From: Candidatus Avimonoglobus intestinipullorum | GTDB lineage: Bacteria > Bacillota > Clostridia > UBA1381 | NCBI GenBank assembly: GCA_018714645.1 | Contig: DVND01000184.1 | Coordinates: 1-28,146 of the forward strand | Length of the DNA stretch: 28,146 bases | Direction: 5' to 3' | Part shown: in pieces, positions 9,001 through 17,179 of the stretch | Layout of the letters: every line of letters begins with the position of its first letter | Numbering within the stretch: position 1 is the first letter of the stretch | Made by a program: the position numbers and the translations under genes | Notes under the pieces: model-generated | What the model was told of the DNA's origin: nothing | What the model saw: only the letters and a program-made list of their open reading frames with translations | Database searches by the model: none

Positions 9001-10240
9001 GGGGCATAATATGCTCGTATTTAATCCGGATGAGAACGAGGACTTTGTCTGGGAGTCCAGTACGCCGCTTGTACGGTTTGAGAGCGCTCCAAAGGGTGCG
9101 ATTGCGGTGTATGACAATTCCGAAGGGTACAGCAAGTGGTGCACCAGCGTGACGCGGGGCTTCTATGTGGGCGATGACAGGAGGAGCCTCACCGTGCGCG
9201 ACGAATTCACAGTGATTGAGAGCGGCACGGAAGTGTACTGGAATATGCAGACGGCCGCCAATGTTGAAATCCAGGGCAATAAAGCGATACTGGAACAAAA
9301 CGGCAAGCTGCTGCAGATCGAATTTGCATCCGATACGGAGGATTTTGAGATTATAGCGACGCCGGCGGTACCGTTTGAAGGGACGCTGGACAACACGCCC
9401 TCAACCACCAGCGATGCGGACAAAACAAGGCTTATGGTCAAGCTGACAGCCAGCGGGTCGACCTATATCGAAGCGAAGCTTTCGGCGGTTGGCGAGCCGG
9501 CTTCAGAAAGCGGTATGATCAATAAGCCGATTGCGGAATGGACGCTTCCGGAGGGCGAATTGATCAAACGCGGGGATTTCAGCGTCAGCAGCATCATGGT
9601 TGACGGCGAACCGCTGGATGGCTTTAACCCGAAAGTGACGTCCTACACGATAGGCGTTCTGGAGGGGAACCCGGTACCGGTTGTCACAGCCGCTTCCGAC
9701 AATGGAACCGTTGTCATTGACCAGGCGGAAAGCCTGGACGAAGTGACCACCGTCACAGGCTATGACAGCAATGGCCTTTATAAGACCATCTATTCCATTA
9801 AGTATTCCGAACTGAAATATCCGGAGGATTTGTTCGGAATGACAAGAAATGTGGTATATAAACTCACGGTAAGCTCAACGCCGGAGGAACAGAATTTCGG
9901 CGCGAATATGCTTGACGGCGACCTGGGGACGCGCTGGGCGTCGCAGGGGGCAGGGGAAAATGCGGTATTTGACCTTGGCTCCGTAAAGGATATCGACGCG
10001 ATTGCAATTGCATATGAATGGGGCGATGAGCGGAATTACAGCTTTGATGTGGAGGTCTCCCTCGACGGCGAATACTATACGGAGGTATTCTCCGGCGCGA
10101 GCTGCGGCACCACCGAGGATTATGAGCTGATACCGCTGGAAAGCCGCGTCCAGGCAAGATACGTCCGGTTCATCGGACAGGGCAATACGGTCAATACCTG
10201 GAACGGCGTAAGAGAATTTGCCATTTTGACGCAGAAATAA
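6017..10240 (+). CDS. Exported heparinase II/III-family polysaccharide lyase-like protein with C-terminal F5/8C domain
   Basis: A 1407-residue exported protein behind a strong AAGGAGGT site (6001-6008). The signal peptide covers about 1-28. Two concanavalin-like beta-sandwich modules lie at about 32-210 and 236-430. A copper-amine-oxidase-N-like module follows at about 446-542 (IPVKQTAEALGLKVFEDADR). The heparinase II/III alpha-toroid starts at HPRILAT (579) and includes conserved VNGG (758-761) and DGAWEEGPNYW (798-808). The beta-sheet half carries NNVYHAHYDGGTW (949-961) and the QGHN motif (995-998). His 953/955 and the Tyr residues around 807-810 are candidate catalytic residues by family analogy. 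A cadherin-like strand module (about 1184-1265) and a discoidin/F5/8C module (about 1272-1407, GANMLDGDLGTRW) close the protein. Such lyases cleave uronic-acid glycans by beta-elimination; the polymer here is unknown. It has no SLH or sortase anchor. A paralogue lies at 17180-21931. Confidence 0.88.
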   Translation: MKVHIKRLTAMLLALCMALPAVSGLAAATDDTVFFYEDFNGYAENETETSVTAENTTPYVGDVAERNRGLLVKTGLAKGKISATWSDTSDNMVLAFDLKESVERSDVTVSMLNAAGAESAVLKITAAGAVETYDGKHLSNFGLDTMNRFAICADTVHEEYSVYINGRCVLSGWYFQTSGFKPSGIRFAFGSGETLAAEVYLDNIRAYSGTNVARTFTETEYNDEVIDIIDVPETMGTAVLTNNNFDDLPAGPLAPTAAGSYAVNELGINKKNNEVDVCAENGGMYLKISKISEDDTHADVNFTNDLNYLITQTDVRFEKFGATIHLSLLRDNVSSTSQADMSVGTIGEDGTFTMTNGVAPYKFKTGRWYNFAVAYSMPTRTLTVYVDYEPVAVDVPFFNSSFYTPRLTRLWVVGNDTSTVLDIDNFRVYEAREPTQDMGVIEDTWVSVMSDGTREQALLDGKTAMCTGNGIIYANGTKELSEMPEEADGEYYVSYETAKKLFPGLEAADTGEKIPVKQTAEALGLKVFEDADRYLLIFSENEFKADEELLDDVCVYMKNYLPTAEELQADFNANGGDVHPRILATAEDFEMIKRNIETDPEFASWHQKVIAKADTLLNKEIDTYKLSSDTGGQSNILAVARSFKEKMLYLGYAWKTTGDRKYFEYAWKELESCCSFPDWCPVHPLDTGEAMFAAAVGYDWFYDVLSDEQKKFIEENTLRLGIEPIRSAYYGKLHVENRFGALSGGNFVTANTNFNQVVNGGMVLAAMAFAGVYPEECFDAASKAIQSLTYVLPMYEPDGAWEEGPNYWTYSSEYIGYLISTLVTSCGSDYAILTHPGFDITPYYAMYLDSWQGINNFSDTEPGSFDSACFAFFGKYKNDPAISYQRYTAIKDRGCSPQVFDMLWYDADAVNEKPSLALDYHARGLDMVSIREDWDRSDSLNFGAHGGQNNVYHAHYDGGTWIFDLLGERWALDLGMDMATYVGNPMSSVYRGRAQGHNMLVFNPDENEDFVWESSTPLVRFESAPKGAIAVYDNSEGYSKWCTSVTRGFYVGDDRRSLTVRDEFTVIESGTEVYWNMQTAANVEIQGNKAILEQNGKLLQIEFASDTEDFEIIATPAVPFEGTLDNTPSTTSDADKTRLMVKLTASGSTYIEAKLSAVGEPASESGMINKPIAEWTLPEGELIKRGDFSVSSIMVDGEPLDGFNPKVTSYTIGVLEGNPVPVVTAASDNGTVVIDQAESLDEVTTVTGYDSNGLYKTIYSIKYSELKYPEDLFGMTRNVVYKLTVSSTPEEQNFGANMLDGDLGTRWASQGAGENAVFDLGSVKDIDAIAIAYEWGDERNYSFDVEVSLDGEYYTEVFSGASCGTTEDYELIPLESRVQARYVRFIGQGNTVNTWNGVREFAILTQK

Positions 10241-10252
10241 GGAGGACAGCAA

Positions 10253-12520
10253 ATGAAGAACAGACTTATTTCATTGATCCTGAGCCTGCTCCTTGCAGCA
10301 GGAATGGGGTGTATCCCCGTATTGGCTGCTGATACGGCAGTGATAACTGACCGCGACGTAGAGTTCGCCGAGATTTCCAATCTCGGCGACCTTGTCGGCG
10401 GCATCGGCGGGCTGGACGCGGAGGACATGAGCGTGGAACTCAGTGAAAATACAGACGACAGGTCTTTTACCTTCACGCCATATGAATCGAAGACCATACA
10501 TACCCTCAGCTTCGAGCTGTATCCAACATCGGATTTTACCAGTATGGGCTTTTATGTACGTGGATCCATTTTTTTCTTCAATAGAAGGACTATTAACGCC
10601 GCTGATTTGAATATGGATACATGGAATGAGATCAGCGTGCGGGTCAGCGTTGAACAGACGATGGAGATTTATATCAACGGCAGCCTCCGGTATGAGATGT
10701 CGGATCAAAAAGTGAACGATTCCAACGAGGCCTCGTTACGAATGGCGGTGGCCGGAACGGGAACGGGTGTACGCGGATATATGCACAATCCCCATTACAC
10801 CGTGGAAATGCCGCTGCCGGATGGGTATACACCGCCGAGCATATCGATTGCATGCGAAACCGAAAAGGTGACGGAGAGCGAAGCGGCGGTGATTTCCGCA
10901 GATGTTTCGGTGCATGAGCGGGTATCTTCGGTGGAGTTCTTTGTGGACGGGGAATCGGTAAGTGTGGATACGCAGGCGCCATATGAACTGTCGCACATAT
11001 TTGCGCCGGGCGAATATGAAGTGTATGCCATTGTGACGGACAATTATAATTCTTCAGCGCAGAGCAACACCATTACGGTCAATTCGCTGGCGGATACGCG
11101 CCCGCGGATTGAGACCTCGCTGGTGGACGGCGAAAGCTATGAACGCAGCACGATTACCGCCGCGACGGTGACGGTCAGAATGTCGGAGGCGACGCTGGCA
11201 GAGGGGCACTTGAGCGTTGATGGAACAAGGTTTGCCAGCCTCACCGGGACGGAAAATACGATAGACCTTTCCGGCCTGTCCATGGGTGCGCACGATATCA
11301 GCATTTATGCGGAGAATAATCTGGGCGAAAGCGCTGTGCTCGAGCTGAGCATCACGGTCGTCAGGACGCTTGAAGCGGTGGTATATTCCAATACATATGA
11401 AAACTCGGCAAATGTTGGCTCAGCTACAAATAGCCGCGGATATATCCGGTATGAGACAATCAATCCTGAATTTGGGAACAGCGTGCTTTTGGGCTGCGAC
11501 GGGGAAAACGATGTCTCCCTGGAGGGGCCTTGGGTATCAATCCCGCTGTCCAACTGCAACACAAGGGTGGTTTTGGAATTTGATATGTATGTGGAACGTA
11601 TGGACGGCACGATGTTCGCCATGTTTGCAACTGCGGCAAACAACCGTTCCACGCTGTTCCAGCTCCGGGATTCGCGGATGTACTCTCCCGATAACTCGCA
11701 AAACTGCGCGTTCAGCGATAAAACCTGGCACCACGTCATCTTGGATCTGGATATGAAGGAAAATACTTATGATATGCATGTGGACGGGACACTGGGGATC
11801 GAAGCGGCGGAAATAAAATGTCCGGAAGGCAGCTCCGCAAACTGGATCAGGATGATTTCCCAGCTTTACGGCGTGCCGAACAATTTCTTCGCGCTGGACA
11901 ATATGACCGTCACGACCTATTCCGACGTACCATACATTTACAAAATTACATCCCCCAATGGGTTTGGCGACAACATCGTATCGGCGAAGGACAATACCTT
12001 CACGGCTTATTTCAATGCGCCGCTGGCGGAAGTGAGCGTTTATGCTTCCAAATTCTCCGTGGCGGGCGCGGAGGTCGTGGATGCGGTTTATAACGCCGCT
12101 GACACCAGCATCACCATCGAATTGGCGGAGCCCCTGAAGGAGGGCAGCTATCAGCTGGTAACAGCGGAAAACCTTGTCATAGGCAGCGGCGAGCTCTACG
12201 AGGAGAAGCTGTATGCCAGGTTCCAGGTGGCCTACGTCCCAATCACCGCGTCAGACGCGGCGGTTTCGGAATCCGGCGTATTCAGCGCGGTGCTAAATAA
12301 CGGCGGGACGTCGGCCTGCGACGTGTATGTGCTCATGAACATGTATCAGGACAATGTCTTGACGGGCAGGAGCGTGCGGCGGATTACCCTGAGGCCGGGC
12401 GAAAACACCATCAGTCAGGCGATGGAAGGCTATTCCGCCGGGGCAACGGTGCGCGCGGCTGTATGGGATTCGATTCAAAACCCGTACTGCATTCTCCTTT
12501 GCGAAAACAATGCGTCTTAA
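10253..12520 (+). CDS. Exported multidomain beta-sandwich protein, putative carbohydrate-binding accessory protein
   Basis: A 755-residue secreted protein with no recognisable catalytic domain, starting seven bases after GGAGG (10241-10245). The signal peptide covers about 1-26. Its modules in order are: a LamG-like sandwich (about 28-185, with the signature VGGIGGLDAEDMS); two Ig-like domains (196-277, with VSSVEFFVDG, and 283-370, with DISIYAENNLGES); a second LamG-like sandwich (375-557, ending FALDNMTV); an SbsA-type Ig-like domain (about 560-661, DNTFTAYFNAPL...); and a C-terminal ~90-residue module (662-750) that recurs in the next two large genes. The N-terminal ~370 residues match the N-terminal part of the protein at 17180, which fuses them to a lyase. 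A role in substrate binding or in scaffolding the neighbouring enzymes is inferred from composition and context only. Confidence 0.85.
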   Translation: MKNRLISLILSLLLAAGMGCIPVLAADTAVITDRDVEFAEISNLGDLVGGIGGLDAEDMSVELSENTDDRSFTFTPYESKTIHTLSFELYPTSDFTSMGFYVRGSIFFFNRRTINAADLNMDTWNEISVRVSVEQTMEIYINGSLRYEMSDQKVNDSNEASLRMAVAGTGTGVRGYMHNPHYTVEMPLPDGYTPPSISIACETEKVTESEAAVISADVSVHERVSSVEFFVDGESVSVDTQAPYELSHIFAPGEYEVYAIVTDNYNSSAQSNTITVNSLADTRPRIETSLVDGESYERSTITAATVTVRMSEATLAEGHLSVDGTRFASLTGTENTIDLSGLSMGAHDISIYAENNLGESAVLELSITVVRTLEAVVYSNTYENSANVGSATNSRGYIRYETINPEFGNSVLLGCDGENDVSLEGPWVSIPLSNCNTRVVLEFDMYVERMDGTMFAMFATAANNRSTLFQLRDSRMYSPDNSQNCAFSDKTWHHVILDLDMKENTYDMHVDGTLGIEAAEIKCPEGSSANWIRMISQLYGVPNNFFALDNMTVTTYSDVPYIYKITSPNGFGDNIVSAKDNTFTAYFNAPLAEVSVYASKFSVAGAEVVDAVYNAADTSITIELAEPLKEGSYQLVTAENLVIGSGELYEEKLYARFQVAYVPITASDAAVSESGVFSAVLNNGGTSACDVYVLMNMYQDNVLTGRSVRRITLRPGENTISQAMEGYSAGATVRAAVWDSIQNPYCILLCENNAS

Positions 12521-12621
12521 ACGGCAGATGCACCGTTTGGATATAGAACACCACAGAAAGGAGGGAAACGCTTTTACAGACTGCAACCACGCAAAAAATA
12601 AAAGAGAAAGAGAGGTTTCTT
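12521..12621 (+). other. Intergenic spacer with an orphan Shine-Dalgarno-like sequence
   Basis: The longest gene-free stretch but one. It contains AAAGGAGGG at 12557-12565, a near-perfect Shine-Dalgarno core with no start codon at usable distance. A second, weaker site (GAGAGGT, about 12609-12616) sits at normal distance from the ATG at 12622. I see no convincing terminator hairpin and no clear -35/-10 pair. Confidence 0.45.
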
Positions 12622-15600
12622 ATGAAAAAAAGATTCTTATCCATGTTTTTGTCATTGGCGATGCTTATAAGCACCGTTACCGCATTGCCGCAAACGGCGG
12701 GTGCGGCCGACGCGCTCCCAAATTGGACGGTCGATTTTGAAGAGCTCAGCGTCGGCCAGACGTCCGCGTCGCTGGTGGATATGGCGAAAAAGGGCTTCGA
12801 CGCGCTGCAGCTGCTGTTTAAAAACAGCTACGAGCCCACAAGCGGTTATGAGATCGCGGCCGGCGGCCTCACCGGCAAGGACGCCGCCGACAAATACATG
12901 AAAATCACCGGCGAAAAAACGACGAATGGGCAGTCGGCAAACCTGATCGGAACAATCGGCGCGGCGGATCGGGATATTGCCGGCAGGAGCCTGCATATTT
13001 CCTTTGATATCGCTGTGAGCGATAATAATACCAGCAGGTATGTATATGTAGCTGACAGCACGGCGGGCGCCGCGCAGCTGACATTGCTCCAGAACAGGGG
13101 CGACGGCATCGGCATTGGCGGGACGGTGTTTAAGATGCCCACCGACGACGGCCTTATGGAGCCGGACACATGGTACAATTTCTCGTATGAGATCATCCCC
13201 ACAGGGGCGGACAACGTCACAATCGTCAAGGCGTGGGTCGACGGGGAGCCCATCGGCTATGCCGCATCCACAACCCATTTGACGAAGGGGATCTTCGAAC
13301 GGATCGGCGTGATCCAATCCAATTGGCATAACGTTTTCACCGAAGGGGACTACACCTGCATTGACAACCTTTCCGTAGAGGTGCGGGAACCGGCGGAAGC
13401 CACGTCGATGACGAAGTGTGACTATACGGTGGATTTCCAGGAGCTCTCCGAAGGGCCGACCAGCAACGCCGCGCTCCAGGACGCGAAGGATGGCTGGAAC
13501 CAAATCCGCTATAATCAGAACAGCATGCAGTCCGATGAAAATATTGCGGTCACCGGGGGCGTATACGGCAAGGCAGGGGATGACATGGCCCTTCAGCTCA
13601 ACAGCCAAACGGAAAAAGCTACCGGCGAGACCACTTTGCAGTTTCTTCCGGGCACAGGCACAGATAAGCTTTCTCCGGGCGATGTGATCAACGTGTCCTT
13701 TGATATGGCGATAGACGCCACAGACCTCCGGTTGCGCGTTGTGTATTTCCGCGGCAATGGTAACAGTGACAGAGTGGAGCTGTTCCGGGCCCGCGGCGAC
13801 GGCATTGGACTAGCAGACACCAAATACATAGGCGTACCCACCGCCACAGGAATAGAATCGGAAACATGGTACAGCTTTGACTTTGAGATCCGGCCGGGGG
13901 ACGAGGCCACCGGGCGGAAAACGGTCATCAAGTCCTGGTTTAACGGGCAGTTTATGGGCAGGACGGAGCATGAGGTGCTGGACCAGGGCGTTTTCAACTG
14001 GCTTTACCTGCAGGTTGATGAAGCGCATGCTGTATTCGTGCCGGGCTGCGTGACGTATTTTGACAACGTCCGGTACCAGGTGCTCTCCGGCGACAGCATC
14101 GTGAACATCCAGAATGAAAATACCGATATTTACGTCGCCGATACGAGCGCCTACGCGGCCGCGTCCGCCAGGGTCAGCAGCCTGGGCGCATGGACGGGCA
14201 CCGGTTATCAGAACATTGAGGTGCTGAAGGACGGCGCGCAGGCCTCGCCGGACGACCTGCTGATGGACTGTGAACTGAAAGTTACCCGAATGAGCGGTAC
14301 GACCTTTACGCTTCCTTTCGGCGATATTAACGACACAAGGACGGCCATTTATTCAAATACGGGTGAAAACGCTCCTATTTCCATGCAAAATGTCGACCGG
14401 TTGTATGCGAATTTCGGGGCGCAGACCACCTCAACCACAGAGACCGGTGTTGCCGGCAGGAGTGCAGACGATTCCAGCATCAAGATTTCCACAAAGACCG
14501 CCGAGGGTGAAACGCTGGATAATGCATATGCACCGTGGTTCAACATCGGAACCGACCAGCTGGGGTACAGTTTTGACCAATATCTGTCGGAAACGCTGAC
14601 TCTGGCGTTGTCGGTGCTGGTGGACGACCCGAACAATGACGGGCGTTTCCGCTTCCAGCTGGGCTATGGCAGCTTCGGCGATGAGATCAACGTCTATCAC
14701 GACCGCGTCCAAGTGGTCGACACCGGCAGGACCATTTCCTATACCCCGGGCGAATGGGTCAGGCTGGAGATGGTAATCAATCCGACCAAGATTATAGAAT
14801 TTTATGTAAACGGCGAATATGCGGGCCAGTATCAGGATACGCTGGCGGGATATAACCGGTTCCGGTTTGATTACTACATCGGCGCGAAAGGCAATGTGGA
14901 CAGCGCATTCTATGTGGACGACATTTATATCGGCTACGGCAGGCCCAAGAGCTATACGCCGGCCGCGGACATGGTGAAGGGTTCAACGGATCCGTCGGTG
15001 GTGGATGCAGTCATTGCGGATAAGGAGCTTTACACCAACGGCACCGCGACCGTGGGCGAAGTGATGGCTTATCTGGATATGGATGAAAGCGTAACCGCGG
15101 TGCGGGCTTATACCGACAGGACAATGACGGCTGAGGCAGCGGACGGCGCGGTTATGGAAACCGGCAACGTCGTTGTATTTACCAATGGGACGGACTATTT
15201 GTATTACGACGTTTTTGCACCCGGTACGGGCTATGAGCGGACGGCGTTCCGCGTATATTCCAACGGGCAGGCCGCAAACGGGACATTTGCGGCAGGCAAT
15301 GTCAGCGCAGAGGCGGAATACACCACATACACGGCGGACATCCCGGAACAGATTATCATTGCGCAGTATTCGGCGGATAACCGGCTGATAGGCGCCGCTG
15401 TTTCAACCGGCGCACAGCTGGCCGGCGCGGTTGACCAGTATAAGGCATCCGAGGCGGTTGTGGAAGCGACGCTGGCCGTGACAGGGGAAGCGGGGACGAC
15501 CGTTAAGGTGATGCTGTGGGATGAGGATACGATGCAGCCGCTGCTTGCGGAGGCCGTGGTTCTCACGCCCGCAAATACCGAAACAATCACCAGCGTCAGC

Positions 15601-17106
15601 ACCCGGTTTCCGGGCTTTACAGACAAGGCCACAACCTTCAGCTTTGACGACGGCGTTGACAATGCAAATACCAAGAACGATGCGGATTTAATTGCCGTGT
15701 TCAACGAATACGGCGTTTCGGGGACATTCAATCTGATCTCCGACCAGAACGCGTGCAAAAACCTTGACGCGGGGGTGCTCCGCGCCAGATATGCGGGGCA
15801 TGAAATTGCAAACCACATCAAGGGGCATCCGCATATCGACTCCAATTTTGCCGTGGGCCCGGAGAGCGTATATGTGGCAACTGCGGCGGAATTTATCCAG
15901 GCGATTGAGGATGGGAAGAGCGAGCTTGAGGCTGTTTTTGGAACAGGCACGGTAAACGGCCTGGCATGGGCGTATAATGACCCCACCGTTTACGCCGAAA
16001 GCTACAGCGGCGTTGACAAAGAGGTGGCGCAGGAAATTTCAGACTATGTGATGACAAGCGACACCATCCAATATGCAAGGCGTACTGGAACGACTGGGAC
16101 ATTTACAATCCCTGAAAATTTTATGGCATGGGAAACAACAGGCCACTTTAATACGATTCCCGGCCTGGCGGATACGTTCTTCAACGCCGCCGGCGACGAC
16201 CTGAAGCTGTATTCCATCTGGGGGCACGCATATGAATTGGATGACAGTTCCCTTGCGTACATTGCCGATTATATCGAACGGGCCATTGACAATAACGTAT
16301 GGATTGCGCCGAATATTGACGTGGTAAACTATGTCAATGCAACAAAAGCGCTTTCCTGGACAGCGGAAAAGGTCACAAACGATTCCGACATGGATTTGTA
16401 TGTAATGATCAATGGCGTTGTGCCTGCGGTTGTGAAGGCCAATTCGGAATATTATCTGTACGGGAATGCAACCCCGACCCTGTATCTTGCAGGCGATTCC
16501 ACCTGTGAGGATTACACCAAGCCCGGCAATCCGCAGTCCTCGCTGGAGGACATTGTCGGCTGGGGGATGGTGTTCGAGGACAACGTGTCGATCCCCGTGG
16601 ATAACCGTGCCATTATGAACAAGAGCACAAAGACCTTCGCTTCTGATTGGGATGCGCTCATCGCAGATGCGAAGCAGGGCGATTATGTGTTCATCCAGTT
16701 CGGGCATAATGACAGCATGACAGACGACAGGGGCGTCACCGTTGACGAGTACAGGACAAACCTGACGGCGTTCGTTCAAGATGCGCAGGAAAAGGATGTT
16801 ACACCGGTATTCCTCACGTCGACGCGCGCGAATAATTACGGATCGGACGGCAAAATTGCCGACGACGCCGTTGATCCATACCGCAATGCGATGATTTCGC
16901 TGGGTGAAAGCCTGGGCGTCACCGTGTTGGATGTGGGCGCAGAACACAGGGCGTTTTTGGATACGCTCACGCCGGAAGAGGCGGCGGCGTACTATTGCGT
17001 CGGCGATACGGTGCACTTTAACCAGGTCGGCGCGGAGAAGCTGGCGGAGATCGTCTGCGATCTGATTGAAAAGAGCGATCTGTATGAATTGAAATTCTAT
17101 GTGTGA
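12622..17106 (+). CDS. Exported probable bifunctional esterase: NodB polysaccharide deacetylase plus SGNH hydrolase, with binding modules
   Basis: A 1494-residue exported protein with a signal peptide at 1-29. Two homologous LamG-like modules stand in tandem (about 35-255 and 267-487; both contain RGDGIG and a TWY-S/N-F turn). A further LamG-like module lies at about 575-775, then a short beta module (797-868), then a module shared with neighbours (about 885-982). The NodB fold spans about 1003-1235: TFSFDDG with D1009/D1010, the metal pair H1065 and H1069 in NHIKGH, and WGHAYE (1200-1205) as in rumen-type deacetylases. The SGNH/GDSL domain, similar to rhamnogalacturonan acetylesterases (CE12), spans about 1286-1494: GDS with S1293, FGHND with N1363, and DTVHFNQ with D1462 and H1465. 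Both domains remove acyl groups in known relatives, so it is likely to deacetylate the polymer before or during lyase attack. The block II glycine is replaced by Asn 1333. It has no wall anchor. Confidence 0.87.
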   Translation: MKKRFLSMFLSLAMLISTVTALPQTAGAADALPNWTVDFEELSVGQTSASLVDMAKKGFDALQLLFKNSYEPTSGYEIAAGGLTGKDAADKYMKITGEKTTNGQSANLIGTIGAADRDIAGRSLHISFDIAVSDNNTSRYVYVADSTAGAAQLTLLQNRGDGIGIGGTVFKMPTDDGLMEPDTWYNFSYEIIPTGADNVTIVKAWVDGEPIGYAASTTHLTKGIFERIGVIQSNWHNVFTEGDYTCIDNLSVEVREPAEATSMTKCDYTVDFQELSEGPTSNAALQDAKDGWNQIRYNQNSMQSDENIAVTGGVYGKAGDDMALQLNSQTEKATGETTLQFLPGTGTDKLSPGDVINVSFDMAIDATDLRLRVVYFRGNGNSDRVELFRARGDGIGLADTKYIGVPTATGIESETWYSFDFEIRPGDEATGRKTVIKSWFNGQFMGRTEHEVLDQGVFNWLYLQVDEAHAVFVPGCVTYFDNVRYQVLSGDSIVNIQNENTDIYVADTSAYAAASARVSSLGAWTGTGYQNIEVLKDGAQASPDDLLMDCELKVTRMSGTTFTLPFGDINDTRTAIYSNTGENAPISMQNVDRLYANFGAQTTSTTETGVAGRSADDSSIKISTKTAEGETLDNAYAPWFNIGTDQLGYSFDQYLSETLTLALSVLVDDPNNDGRFRFQLGYGSFGDEINVYHDRVQVVDTGRTISYTPGEWVRLEMVINPTKIIEFYVNGEYAGQYQDTLAGYNRFRFDYYIGAKGNVDSAFYVDDIYIGYGRPKSYTPAADMVKGSTDPSVVDAVIADKELYTNGTATVGEVMAYLDMDESVTAVRAYTDRTMTAEAADGAVMETGNVVVFTNGTDYLYYDVFAPGTGYERTAFRVYSNGQAANGTFAAGNVSAEAEYTTYTADIPEQIIIAQYSADNRLIGAAVSTGAQLAGAVDQYKASEAVVEATLAVTGEAGTTVKVMLWDEDTMQPLLAEAVVLTPANTETITSVSTRFPGFTDKATTFSFDDGVDNANTKNDADLIAVFNEYGVSGTFNLISDQNACKNLDAGVLRARYAGHEIANHIKGHPHIDSNFAVGPESVYVATAAEFIQAIEDGKSELEAVFGTGTVNGLAWAYNDPTVYAESYSGVDKEVAQEISDYVMTSDTIQYARRTGTTGTFTIPENFMAWETTGHFNTIPGLADTFFNAAGDDLKLYSIWGHAYELDDSSLAYIADYIERAIDNNVWIAPNIDVVNYVNATKALSWTAEKVTNDSDMDLYVMINGVVPAVVKANSEYYLYGNATPTLYLAGDSTCEDYTKPGNPQSSLEDIVGWGMVFEDNVSIPVDNRAIMNKSTKTFASDWDALIADAKQGDYVFIQFGHNDSMTDDRGVTVDEYRTNLTAFVQDAQEKDVTPVFLTSTRANNYGSDGKIADDAVDPYRNAMISLGESLGVTVLDVGAEHRAFLDTLTPEEAAAYYCVGDTVHFNQVGAEKLAEIVCDLIEKSDLYELKFYV
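12724..14082 (+). repeat. Tandem pair of homologous LamG-like modules within the esterase gene
   Basis: The two ~220-codon units (about 12724-13386 and 13420-14082) encode proteins that align from VDFEELSVGQTS / VDFQELSEGPTS through the shared RGDGIG core to a closing FDN/IDN strand. The similarity is at protein level and clearly diverged, so this is an old internal duplication. Confidence 0.7.
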
Positions 17107-17118
17107 TTAATACCAAGA

Positions 17119-17157
17119 AAAATATCAGGCGGAGCGGTGTTCTCCGCCTGATATTTT
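17119..17157 (+). terminator. Perfect 16-bp inverted repeat, terminator-like, between the esterase and second lyase genes
   Basis: AAAATATCAGGCGGAG (17119-17134) and CTCCGCCTGATATTTT (17142-17157) are exact reverse complements around a 7-base loop. The A-run before and the T-run after give the form of a bidirectional intrinsic terminator, although the T-run is part of the stem and is followed by GAACTTT rather than a long T tract. It begins 12 bases after the esterase stop codon and ends 22 bases before the next start codon, so downstream genes need read-through or a promoter inside the esterase gene. Confidence 0.75.
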
Positions 17158-17179
17158 GAACTTTGGCGAGGTGCTATGA

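Noticed and set aside
10253..10330. Lipoprotein signal (Cys near the end of the signal peptide)
   Set aside because: The sequence before the Cys (AGMGC here, SGIPC in the 17180 protein) lacks the Leu at -3 of a lipobox. Both signal peptides continue hydrophobic to a signal peptidase I-type site.
12510..12740. Small gene of 76 codons spanning the spacer before the esterase
   Set aside because: It overlaps the ends of both neighbours in another frame, has no ribosome site at its start, and has a composition typical of a shadow frame.
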